64,000 bases of DNA from JALOLV01 sp046295175 (GTDB taxonomy: Bacteria; Bacteroidota; Bacteroidia; Cytophagales; Spirosomataceae): positions 186,001-250,000 of the forward strand of contig JBKBNY010000005.1 in the NCBI GenBank assembly GCA_046295175.1, in the 5' to 3' direction. The notes beneath the pieces were generated by a model. The model made no database searches. It saw only the letters and a program-made list of their open reading frames with translations, and had not been told where the DNA came from. A program made the position numbers and the translations under genes. Shown here piece by piece: positions 53,283 to 61,338 of the stretch. How positions within the stretch are numbered: the stretch's first letter is position 1; each line of letters begins with the position of its first letter.

Positions 53283-54023
53283 TTAACTTAAATGATGACC
53301 TGCTATATGTCCACCATCGAGATTAATGATTTCGCCCGATATAAAATCATTTGTTGCCACGCTGTAGGCTAATTCTGCTACATTTCTCCCTTCACCAATT
53401 CGATTGAGAAGATGTAAACCGGCCAATGAATCAGAATCTTGAACCCCAATCTTGGCTTGTAAAGGGCTTCTGATGATACCCAAGGCCAAAGTGTTGACCC
53501 TGATATTTTGCTTACCAAACTCGGCAGCTAACTGTCTGGTAAGTGCATGTACCCCGCCCTTACTAACAACTGCTGCCGAAGCTGGAAAACCACCAATGGC
53601 ATGGTCAACAAGTACGGTTCCGATATTGATTATCGAGCCACCGCCAGCTAAAAGCATCTTTCTGATTGCTGATTGAGAAGCAAAAAAAGTTCCTTTGAGA
53701 TTTACCCCATAAAAACGGTCAATATCGGCTTCTTCTACCTCTAAAAATGGCTTTGGAGCAAAAACTCCTGCGTTATTTATCAGTACGTCAACAGAGCCAA
53801 AGACATCGAGTGCAGTCGTTACTAACAACTCTCCCGTAGATTTATCAGCAATGTCTCCTACTACGCAAACAGCCGCCGTTGGCGAGCCAAAAGACTCATA
53901 CGTTTTTTGAAGATTTTCAGCATTAGAGGCATTCATTACTACATTCCAGCCATTTTCAAGAAAATATTGGGCAATAGCTTTCCCAACGCCCGAGGATGCC
54001 CCAGTGACAATTACAGTTTTCAT
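53283..54023 (-). CDS. SDR-family protein with missing catalytic Ser/Tyr
   Basis: A 246-aa short-chain dehydrogenase fold: TGASSGVG cofactor motif at residues 7-14, NNAG at 83-86, and PGG-like C-terminal ISGEIINLDGGH. The catalytic YxxxK reads AAVVSK, with K155 kept but Ala at position 151 in place of Tyr, and the catalytic Ser region reads INIGTVL. It may bind NAD(P)H without classical chemistry or use other residues. It is 14 bases upstream-spaced from the tautomerase stop, inside the same minus-strand run. Confidence 0.9.
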   Translation of the reverse strand: MKTVIVTGASSGVGKAIAQYFLENGWNVVMNASNAENLQKTYESFGSPTAAVCVVGDIADKSTGELLVTTALDVFGSVDVLINNAGVFAPKPFLEVEEADIDRFYGVNLKGTFFASQSAIRKMLLAGGGSIINIGTVLVDHAIGGFPASAAVVSKGGVHALTRQLAAEFGKQNIRVNTLALGIIRSPLQAKIGVQDSDSLAGLHLLNRIGEGRNVAELAYSVATNDFISGEIINLDGGHIAGHHLS

Positions 54024-54037
54024 TTTTTTTTGATTAG

Positions 54038-54250
54038 TTAATTTGTAAGAAGATTATTTTTTCTGATTTCGGTTACTTGCTCACCACCATAGCCCCAGTT
54101 ATCGGTATCAACTTCGTCGATAACAATATGGGTGAGCATTGGGTCTTTGTTTAAGACATTTACAAAAACTTGGGTTACATCATGAATGATTTTTTGCTTT
54201 TGTTCTTTGGTAACTCCATCGCGAGTAATTTCGATTTTTACGTATGGCAT
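54038..54250 (-). CDS. 4-oxalocrotonate tautomerase-family protein
   Basis: A 70-aa protein. ATG 54250 is chosen over the 80-aa frame so that Pro1 follows the initiator Met (MPYVKIEIT), as this family needs the N-terminal Pro as catalytic base. The strand-helix pattern TRDGVTKEQKQKIIHDVTQVF and HIVIDEVDTDNWGYGGE fits the 4-OT/DmpI fold. It probably acts on unsaturated keto acids or related electrophiles. Co-transcribed with the SDR gene. Confidence 0.9.
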   Translation of the reverse strand: MPYVKIEITRDGVTKEQKQKIIHDVTQVFVNVLNKDPMLTHIVIDEVDTDNWGYGGEQVTEIRKNNLLTN

Positions 54251-54340
54251 AGTGTTTATTAGTTTGTTTTCGCATTGCAAAATTCAACCTAAAAAAACGC
54301 CTAACGAAGGAGGTAAATCACGATTTTGGTGTGATGTTTG

Positions 54341-54913
54341 TCACACTTTTTCAGAATACAAACGGCTGAGCGTTTCTCTCGTAACCCCCAAGTAGGAAGC
54401 TATGAGTTGTTTGGGAACTTTTTGAAATAATTGAGGATACAATTGAAGGAGTTGTTCGTAGCGTTCTTTAGCGGTACTACTGATAAGTGAAAGAATCCTT
54501 CTTTCTAAAGCAACGTTGTGCTTATTGGTCTTTTTTCGGAAGAAATGTTCGATTTTGTGGAATTCACGGCAAAGTTTTTCTCGATTTTCATAAGAAAGGC
54601 AAAGTAGTTCTGTATTCTCGACACAATCAATATTGATTGTAGCCTTAGTTTGGTCATAGTATGCCTGATAATCAGTTATCCACCAATCATTCATTCCAAA
54701 CTGCAAGATATGTTCTTTGCCATTTGGGTCGATAAAATATGATTTCAGACAGCCATTTAGAATAAAAAAATCATTTGGAACTGATTCTCCTTCTTGTACT
54801 ACAAACTGATGTCTTCGAAATTTCTTATAAACAAAATGCTCGCTGATGTATTCAAACTCAGAATCGGTAAGTGCAATAATTTTTTCGATATGTGTTCGAA
54901 GTGTCTCTTTCAT
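54341..54913 (-). CDS. Crp/Fnr-family transcriptional regulator
   Basis: A 190-aa protein. The N-terminal cyclic-nucleotide-binding-like beta-roll shows QFVVQEGESVPNDFFILNGCLKSYF, a central dimer helix follows, and the C-terminal winged helix ends with LIASYLGVTRETLSRLYSE. It lacks Fnr-type N-terminal Fe-S cysteines. ATG 54913 is preferred over TTG 54922. It heads the minus-strand run (tautomerase, SDR, DJ-1-like, NTF2-like, NMO) and is the natural candidate for its regulation. Confidence 0.9.
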   Translation of the reverse strand: MKETLRTHIEKIIALTDSEFEYISEHFVYKKFRRHQFVVQEGESVPNDFFILNGCLKSYFIDPNGKEHILQFGMNDWWITDYQAYYDQTKATINIDCVENTELLCLSYENREKLCREFHKIEHFFRKKTNKHNVALERRILSLISSTAKERYEQLLQLYPQLFQKVPKQLIASYLGVTRETLSRLYSEKV

Positions 54914-55024
54914 CGCAATCAAAACATCGAGTTTTGATTAAATAGTTTCAAAAAGTAACATCGAGTGATTTATTTTATAGTATTATTGAATTGAAATTAC
55001 TCATAACAAAGTTTAAAGCTCATT

Positions 55025-55936
55025 ATGAAATTACTGCAAATACTCTGCTTTTTGTTTTCAGTAAATCTCTTTGCTCAGAATCCTTACATTTCTGTTCTCG
55101 GCATTGCCCAAGACGGTGGTTATCCACAAGCAGGATGCAATAAAGAATGTTGTAAGGCAGTTTTTGAGCAAAAAATACCGCATCAGTGGGTTTCGAGTCT
55201 GTCTTTGATTGACCCTAAAACAAACCAAAGGTGGATTTTTGATGCAACGCCCGATTTTAAGGAGCAATTACAATCATTGAAGAAAATCTCGAAAAATAAC
55301 TCAAATGAAATTGATGGAATCTTCTTGACTCATGCTCATATCGGGCATTATACCGGCATCATGAATTTGGGGAGAGAAGTAATGGGAAGCAAAAACATAA
55401 AGGTATTTGCCATGCCACGCATGAAAAACTATCTCGAAACCAACGGGCCATGGAGTCAGTTAGTAAATCTACAAAACATTGATTTACAGGAGGTTAATGA
55501 GGATAAAATCATCGAACTGAATCCAAATGTCAGTGTACAGGCCTTTCGAGTTCCGCATCGAGATGAATACTCCGAAACTGTCGGGTTCAGAATAAAAACA
55601 CCACAAAAATCACTGATTTTTATTCCAGATATTGATAAATGGCAAAAGTGGCAACAAAATCTAACGCAGATTGTGAAAGAAAATGATTATGTTTTTATTG
55701 ATGGTACATTTTACAAAGATGGAGAAATTAACCGCCCAATGAGCGAAGTTCCCCATCCATTTGTCAGCGAAACTGTCGAAATTTTAAAAGACTTATCACA
55801 ATCCGAAAAAAATAAAGTCTATTTTATTCACCTAAATCATACAAATCCGTTACTCAGAAAAGATTCAGCCGAATACAAAAGCCTGACCAAGCAAGGTTTT
55901 AGGGTGGCGTTTCAAGGGCAGCGGGTTGAGTTGTGA
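55025..55936 (+). CDS. PqqB-like metallo-beta-lactamase-fold hydrolase, exported
   Basis: A 303-aa exported protein (signal peptide LLQILCFLFSVNLFAQ). The start ISVLGIAQDGGYPQAGCNKECC resembles PqqB (LGxxxGGGxPQxxCxCxxC). The metal motif reads LTHAHIGHYTG, closer to the HxHxDH form than the PqqB LTDAQIDH but with Gly where the Asp usually stands. PRMKNYL, VPHRDEY and FIHLNHTNP give the later ligands. No other pqq gene is in the window. It is divergent from the Crp/Fnr gene. Confidence 0.85.
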   Translation: MKLLQILCFLFSVNLFAQNPYISVLGIAQDGGYPQAGCNKECCKAVFEQKIPHQWVSSLSLIDPKTNQRWIFDATPDFKEQLQSLKKISKNNSNEIDGIFLTHAHIGHYTGIMNLGREVMGSKNIKVFAMPRMKNYLETNGPWSQLVNLQNIDLQEVNEDKIIELNPNVSVQAFRVPHRDEYSETVGFRIKTPQKSLIFIPDIDKWQKWQQNLTQIVKENDYVFIDGTFYKDGEINRPMSEVPHPFVSETVEILKDLSQSEKNKVYFIHLNHTNPLLRKDSAEYKSLTKQGFRVAFQGQRVEL

Positions 55937-55939
55937 TTT

Positions 55940-56815
55940 TCAACCTTGCATCAACATCAACCAAGCTTCTTTGACCTTGTTTTGAGCAAGAAGTTGTTTG
56001 GCTTCGTTTTGCAATAAATCATCCAAAAATGCACATCCACAAAGTGCCTGATTAACTAACTCTTGTACGTGTGGATGCTCACGATATTCTTTGATTTCTT
56101 CGGCGGTTGGTAATGCTTCGCTATTCCCCAGCATTCCTAAATCATTGCCCGAAAGTATTTTACTGAATCTAATTTTTTCTGGAATTTGGTCGAAACCAAT
56201 TCCCAATTTTAGGTTTGGCTTTGGTACTTCAAATAACGATGGTTTGTTGGCTCTCGAATACCAATCAGCTCCCAGACGAGCAACCCAATCCGTTTTAGTT
56301 TGGTCTATTTTGCCGTTTTCATCCAAAATTGCATCATCGAAATGAGCCATCAAAACTTCGCAAACAACAATATTCGCCGAACCAATCTCTCTGATTTCAA
56401 GCACTTTACATTCAAATTGAGCCGGTGATTCTTTGACTCGCGGAGGTCTTACAATCAATGATTTCTCTTCGGTGAATCCCGATTTTGTAAATTCGTTGAC
56501 ACCTTTTGGATACTCACAACTCGACAGCGACATCTGTTGTACCATCGCATAATCAACCATGTTGATTACAACCTCTGGGATTTCTTGTAGATTAAGTACT
56601 GTATCTTTTTTTGAACCATCTCTACCACGATTATTTGGAGAAAATACCAAAAGTGGTGGGTTGATTCCCATAAAATTGAAGAAGCTAAAAGGGCTGAGGT
56701 TTACATTTCCGGTAGCATCTATGGTACTCGCAAAAGCTATGGGTCTTGGTGCTACCGCCGCAGTCATGTAGCTATAAAAATGTCTTGGTTCTAAATCTTT
56801 GGGATTGATTGTCAT
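55940..56815 (-). CDS. Flavin reductase-like FMN-binding split-barrel protein
   Basis: A 291-aa protein. N-terminal split-barrel with YMTAAVAPRPIAFASTIDATGNVNLSPFSFFN, the FMN-binding signature, then NMVDYAMVQQMSLSSCEYP and a C-terminal extension to about 290 (longer than the ~170-aa simple reductases) with a helical tail. It likely binds FMN and may reduce flavin or another substrate with NAD(P)H. It converges with the PqqB-like gene (three-base gap). Confidence 0.88.
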   Translation of the reverse strand: MTINPKDLEPRHFYSYMTAAVAPRPIAFASTIDATGNVNLSPFSFFNFMGINPPLLVFSPNNRGRDGSKKDTVLNLQEIPEVVINMVDYAMVQQMSLSSCEYPKGVNEFTKSGFTEEKSLIVRPPRVKESPAQFECKVLEIREIGSANIVVCEVLMAHFDDAILDENGKIDQTKTDWVARLGADWYSRANKPSLFEVPKPNLKLGIGFDQIPEKIRFSKILSGNDLGMLGNSEALPTAEEIKEYREHPHVQELVNQALCGCAFLDDLLQNEAKQLLAQNKVKEAWLMLMQG

Positions 56816-56834
56816 GATGAAGTTTTAAAGTTTA

Positions 56835-56868
56835 GGGTTTCAAAGTTTCAGTTATCACCCTGAAACCC
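56835..56868 (-). terminator. Possible terminator between glmS and the flavin reductase gene
   Basis: GGGTTTCA (56835-56842) and TGAAACCC (56861-56868) with an 18-base loop, flanked by A- and T-rich runs. It lies just downstream of glmS on the minus strand. Confidence 0.4.
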
Positions 56869-56885
56869 TTTTTCTTAAAACAAAA

Positions 56886-58724
56886 TTACTCAACCGTTAC
56901 CGATTTAGCAAGATTTCGTGGCTGGTCAACGTTTCGTCCACGCAGAACAGCTATGTAGTATGATAATAATTGTAACGGAATAACCGATAATAAAGGCACT
57001 AAAACTTCGCTTGTTTTTGGCACTTCGATGACAAAATCGCTCATAGTTGGCAATAATTTATCACCTTCGGTAGCAATCGCAATCACACGACCTTTACGGG
57101 CTTTCACTTCTTGGATATTCGATACAACTTTTTCGTAAGAACTATCTTTTGTGGCAATAAATACCACTGGCATATCTTCATCAATCAAGGCAATCGGGCC
57201 GTGTTTCATTTCGGCAGCCGGATAACCCTCAGCGTGGATGTACGAAATCTCTTTCAACTTCAAGGCCCCTTCGAGTGCTACTGGGAAGTTCAGACCACGA
57301 CCTAAGAAGATAAAGTTTGAAGCAAAAGTAAAGAGTTTTGAAATATCTTTGATTTCATCGGCTTTTGTCAAAATCTTCTCAACTTTCGACGGAATAGCGT
57401 CTAAGCCAAACAATAATTCACGGTATAAATCTTCGGTAATTGTACCTTTGCGTTTGGCAACTGCAAGAGCCATCAATGTAAGCACTGTTACTTGTGCCGT
57501 AAATGCTTTTGTACTCGCTACACCAATTTCTGGCCCTGCGTGTGTATAAACGCCGGCATGAGTAGCTCGTGGAATAGACGAACCAACAACATTGCAAACC
57601 CCAATAATTGTTGCCCCTTTCGACTTTGCCAATTCGATTGCTGCCAAAGTATCAGCAGTTTCACCCGATTGAGATATGGCAATTACAAAATCGCCTTCTC
57701 GGATAATCGGATTACGATAACGGAATTCCGAAGCGTACTCGACTTCTACATTGATACGAGCCAACTCTTCAAAAATATACTCGGCAACCAAACCCGCGTG
57801 CCAAGACGTTCCACAGGCTACAACCACTATACGGTCGGCTTTTGCCAATTTATCCAGATAATCTCGTAAGCCACCGAGTTGGAGCATCACATCTTCGGTA
57901 TTCAAGCGTCCACGTAAACAATCTGCGATAGAACGAGGCTGTTCAAAAATCTCTTTGAGCATAAAGTGGTCGAATCCACCTTTTTCGATTGCTTCGAGTT
58001 CAAGCTCAACTGTCTGAATATCAGGGTCTATCTCTTGATTTTGAAGGTTTTTAACCGTCAATTCACCATCTTTCACGATTGCGATTTCGAGGTCATCCAG
58101 ATAGATTACTTCTTTTGTGTATTCGATAATTGGCGTAGCATCAGAAGCAAAGAAGAATTCATCTTCTCCAACTCCAATCACCAATGGACTACCCTTACGG
58201 GCGGCAATCAATTGTCTTGGATTCTCTCTGTCAATTATCACGATAGCGTAAGCACCTACAATTTCGTGCAAGGCCAATCTTACAGCTTCTTCGATGGATG
58301 ATTTACGTGTATTTTGGATATATTCGATAAAATTCACCAAAACTTCGGTATCGGTCTGGCTCTTAAAATCATAGCCATGATTTTTAAGAATTTGCTTTAT
58401 TGAAGCGTAGTTTTCGATGATTCCGTTGTGAATAATCGCATAGCGACCATTTTGCGAATAATGCGGGTGAGCATTTACATCGTTTGGCTCTCCGTGGGTA
58501 GCCCAACGTGTATGCCCAATTCCGATTTTAGCTGTCAGGTTTTTACCACTCAATTCATTTTCTAAATCTACAACTTTGCCTTTCTTTTTATATACTTTAA
58601 GGCCATCTCCGTTGAGTAGTGCAACCCCGGCACTATCATATCCTCGGTATTCGAGACGCTTCAAACCCTTGATAATAAGGGGGGCAGCTTCACGATTGCC
58701 AACATAAGCTACGATTCCACACAT
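56886..58724 (-). CDS. glmS: Glutamine--fructose-6-phosphate transaminase (isomerizing) GlmS
   Basis: A 612-aa enzyme making glucosamine-6-phosphate, the first step to UDP-GlcNAc for peptidoglycan and LPS. The N-terminal Cys nucleophile (MCGIVAYVGN, Cys2 after Met removal), glutaminase loop HTRWATHGEPNDVNAHPH and HNGIIENY, then two SIS domains (SQSGETADTLAA, TSTKAFTAQV-like) and the C-terminal DQPRNLAKSVTVE. All are standard and the length is normal. It follows the DUF4270 gene with a terminator hairpin between them. Confidence 0.98.
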   Translation of the reverse strand: MCGIVAYVGNREAAPLIIKGLKRLEYRGYDSAGVALLNGDGLKVYKKKGKVVDLENELSGKNLTAKIGIGHTRWATHGEPNDVNAHPHYSQNGRYAIIHNGIIENYASIKQILKNHGYDFKSQTDTEVLVNFIEYIQNTRKSSIEEAVRLALHEIVGAYAIVIIDRENPRQLIAARKGSPLVIGVGEDEFFFASDATPIIEYTKEVIYLDDLEIAIVKDGELTVKNLQNQEIDPDIQTVELELEAIEKGGFDHFMLKEIFEQPRSIADCLRGRLNTEDVMLQLGGLRDYLDKLAKADRIVVVACGTSWHAGLVAEYIFEELARINVEVEYASEFRYRNPIIREGDFVIAISQSGETADTLAAIELAKSKGATIIGVCNVVGSSIPRATHAGVYTHAGPEIGVASTKAFTAQVTVLTLMALAVAKRKGTITEDLYRELLFGLDAIPSKVEKILTKADEIKDISKLFTFASNFIFLGRGLNFPVALEGALKLKEISYIHAEGYPAAEMKHGPIALIDEDMPVVFIATKDSSYEKVVSNIQEVKARKGRVIAIATEGDKLLPTMSDFVIEVPKTSEVLVPLLSVIPLQLLSYYIAVLRGRNVDQPRNLAKSVTVE

Positions 58725-58831
58725 AATTTAATTTTATATTTTATATCAAGAAATGTTTAGTTATTCTTTGAATTGTACAAATATTTACACAATTTCAATT
58801 CAAATTTATTAAAATAATTCAATAAAATAAA

Positions 58832-58858
58832 AAAGGAGAACCTTAAATGTTCTCCTTT
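58832..58858 (-). terminator. Intrinsic terminator after the DUF4270 gene
   Basis: AAAGGAGAAC, 7-base loop, GTTCTCCTTT. Read on the minus strand the stem is followed by a TTTTTTATTTTATT run, giving a clear intrinsic terminator 24 bases after the DUF4270 stop. It separates that gene from glmS. Confidence 0.8.
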
Positions 58859-58882
58859 CTCTAAAAATTTATTTTTCGGCAA

Positions 58883-60253
58883 TTACTTCACTTGCGAAGA
58901 ATAATACACATTCAATTTAATACTCTTGGCATTAAAAATCGCTCTCGAAATCGTTGCATTGGCCAAAATAACCGTTGTTGAACCCGAAGAAGCCGTTGAG
59001 GTTAACGATGGAACAATCACAAATGAATTATTTGTCAATTTTCCATTCAGAATATCCTGTACTTGCCCTGTAATATTGAGTGTGTATTTTTTATCTGTTG
59101 TGCTATAATTTGATGCATAACTGCCCGAACCACTTAGCCCATCAAACAATATTAAATCATTGAGTCCCGATTTTTTCAAGAATCTATTATCGGAGCCTAC
59201 ATTTACCAATGAAATCGTCGGTACTGGTGTCAAAAAGCCAACTGTGTTCTCTTCTGGTGTTAGTATTAACTCGGCTTTATTCACTGCGATGCGTCCTTTA
59301 CCTGTTAAGTTTTTCAAGAATGGAATCTCGAATTTTGTACTTACACCCGTTGCACTTTGAAAATATACTTTGTCGTTGGTACGAGCCGACGGAGTAGCAG
59401 CTAAAGGCGTTTTCAAGAAATCGGTGTCTGTACCTGCTCTATTTGTAGTGATTCCCGTAAATTTCTTTTCTGAGAACGGAAAAGTCGTAATTCGAGCAGT
59501 CGTTTCTCCTGTTTTGTGATAGTAAAGAAATAATTGAGTCGCTCCAAAACTAAAAGTTAGTCCATATACCGCCGCGGCATCATTATTTGGAACTATTCCA
59601 AAACCTTTCACATCGGCCATAAATTTACCTTTATCGGCCACTGTATATTTGTTTGCCATTCCGAAGATTTCTCTACCGAAAGCATCTGGCAACTTAAACT
59701 TCATCAAGCTATCTCTCACGTTTGTTACGGCACGCTTCATTTCTTTGAATGTAAAAGTTCTTGAAGCCAATGGGGTGCTTTCGAGTGGTGCCGAATCTTT
59801 GTTAAGATATTGTTTTGTAGAATCGAGCCCTGCCGCCAAACGATGCAATGCAAGTGTAATATTTTTAGTAGAATCTCCCTGAAAATAACCATTCCAACCC
59901 AAATAAACGTATGCTGAGTCATAAACCATATCGGCATCGAGTTTGTAGTCGGTATATGTTGATGTACCAAAGCTATTTGTAACCACTGGAAGTGCAACTT
60001 GCCAAAAGGCTCTTGCAGTAGATTTACCAAAAGTCAAATCATTAACAGCCCCAACCATCACACTTGGTGCTAAGTCGGTACGTACCGAATCTACGATAAG
60101 AGTTGAGGTTTTGATGGTAAGTGTATCGGTAAAAGTAGTTGCGTATTCGCCACCACCCAATGGCAAGCCAATAGCGGTAGGGTCTTCGCATGAGAAAAAT
60201 AATGCGGAAAATAGCATCATGGCTATATTCCGCATAGTTTTGTTTAAAAACAT
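58883..60253 (-). CDS. DUF4270-family outer-membrane lipoprotein
   Basis: A 456-aa protein. ATG 60253 places a lipobox-like LFFSC (about Cys22) behind a hydrophobic stretch (IAMMLFSALFF); a longer frame would run back into the upstream gene. DUF4270 features: EDPTAIGLPLGGG after the Cys, then long beta-rich repeats, ending DILNGKLTNNSFVIVPS and LNVYYS. The gene starts seven bases after the glycogen-synthase-like gene, as is common in this phylum where the two and glmS keep their order. Function unknown. Confidence 0.88.
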   Translation of the reverse strand: MFLNKTMRNIAMMLFSALFFSCEDPTAIGLPLGGGEYATTFTDTLTIKTSTLIVDSVRTDLAPSVMVGAVNDLTFGKSTARAFWQVALPVVTNSFGTSTYTDYKLDADMVYDSAYVYLGWNGYFQGDSTKNITLALHRLAAGLDSTKQYLNKDSAPLESTPLASRTFTFKEMKRAVTNVRDSLMKFKLPDAFGREIFGMANKYTVADKGKFMADVKGFGIVPNNDAAAVYGLTFSFGATQLFLYYHKTGETTARITTFPFSEKKFTGITTNRAGTDTDFLKTPLAATPSARTNDKVYFQSATGVSTKFEIPFLKNLTGKGRIAVNKAELILTPEENTVGFLTPVPTISLVNVGSDNRFLKKSGLNDLILFDGLSGSGSYASNYSTTDKKYTLNITGQVQDILNGKLTNNSFVIVPSLTSTASSGSTTVILANATISRAIFNAKSIKLNVYYSSQVK

Positions 60254-60260
60254 CAATTTA

Positions 60261-61070
60261 TTAATTAGCGAGTTCGGTGTAGAGGTTATAATACGTTTCG
60301 GCGACGTTTTCATCTTCAAATCCAGCATCAATCTTTTTCGCTGCGAGTTCATCAAAAATTTGGTTTAAACTTTCATTCATGTTCTCGTTAGCTTTCACGA
60401 CAGCATCGGCATATTGAGCTCCAATCTTGATGAATCCTGAGAAATCGGCCGAACGGAGATTGGCCAACATTTCATCCGAGACATCCATTGCTTTGGCTTT
60501 TTCGATAATGCCTTCGTCAAATTTATGCTCAAAAACATTATTGTAAACCGTAAATACTGACTTTGTATCTTTAAAAACAGGGTCGTTTTTATAGGTTGTT
60601 TTGAGATAAAGCGGAATCAAAGCCGTCATCCAATCAGTACAGTGAACAATATCAGGTGCCCAACCGAGTTTTTTTACTGTTTCGAGTACTCCTTTACAGA
60701 AGAATATCGAACGCTCGTCGTTGTCGTCGTAAAAACTACCTTCTTTATCTAAGAAAACGTGTTTTCTCTGAAAATAGTCTTCATTGTCCAAAAAATATAC
60801 TTGCAATTTTGCACTTGGGATAGAAGCCACCTTAATAATCAACGGTTTTTCGTCGTCGCCAACGGTGATGTTGATACCCGACAAACGAACTACTTCGTGC
60901 AAGCGGTTTTTCCTTTCATTGATAGAGCCAAAACGCGGAATCAAAATTCTGATTTCCATGCCACGCTCTTGCATTACTGCTGGAAGTTTACGAAGAAATT
61001 CTGCTACTTCTGATACTTCGAGGAAGGGATTAATCTCACTTGCTACGTACAAAATACGGAGTTTTGCCAT
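60261..61070 (-). CDS. Glycogen/starch synthase N-domain-like protein
   Basis: A 269-aa protein matching only the N-terminal half of GT5 glycogen synthases: KLRILYVASEINPFLEVSEVAEFLRKLP at the start, VYFLDNEDYF and PDIVHCTDWMTALIPLYLK. The donor-binding KTGGL motif reads VSEVA, and the second GT-B domain is missing, so sugar transfer by this protein alone is unlikely. Free-standing half proteins of this kind, before a DUF4270 gene and glmS, are widespread in Bacteroidota. Role unknown. Confidence 0.88.
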   Translation of the reverse strand: MAKLRILYVASEINPFLEVSEVAEFLRKLPAVMQERGMEIRILIPRFGSINERKNRLHEVVRLSGINITVGDDEKPLIIKVASIPSAKLQVYFLDNEDYFQRKHVFLDKEGSFYDDNDERSIFFCKGVLETVKKLGWAPDIVHCTDWMTALIPLYLKTTYKNDPVFKDTKSVFTVYNNVFEHKFDEGIIEKAKAMDVSDEMLANLRSADFSGFIKIGAQYADAVVKANENMNESLNQIFDELAAKKIDAGFEDENVAETYYNLYTELAN

Positions 61071-61271
61071 ACAGAAAACTAATATTAGTGGGAGGTGTTT
61101 TCCAAAAAATTACGCAAAGGTACGAAAAATCCTAATATTTGGTACATTTTTCAGCAAAAAAGTACATGATTTACAACATATTTTCAGAATTTACCCCACT
61201 TTTTTACCTTAACACATCGGCTTTGTGGTAATTCTATACGAACTAAATGCTTTTTTTCGGAGTTAGATTTG

Positions 61272-61279
61272 TATATTTG
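61272..61279 (+). promoter_or_regulatory. Candidate -7 element for the DUF5916 gene
   Basis: TATATTTG, 59 bases upstream of the DUF5916 ATG in the 268-base divergent gap (61071-61338). The gap holds no gene. Confidence 0.4.
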
Positions 61280-61338
61280 AAGGTTTTTCTGTTGAATAAT
61301 CATTTCTTAGCTACTTCGTCAAGCCCCAGTTACCCAAA

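Noticed and set aside
56886..58724. glmS ribozyme/riboswitch upstream of glmS
   Set aside because: The 158 bases before the ATG are AT-rich and dominated by the terminator of the upstream gene; no conserved ribozyme core was seen, and the element is typical of Firmicutes.
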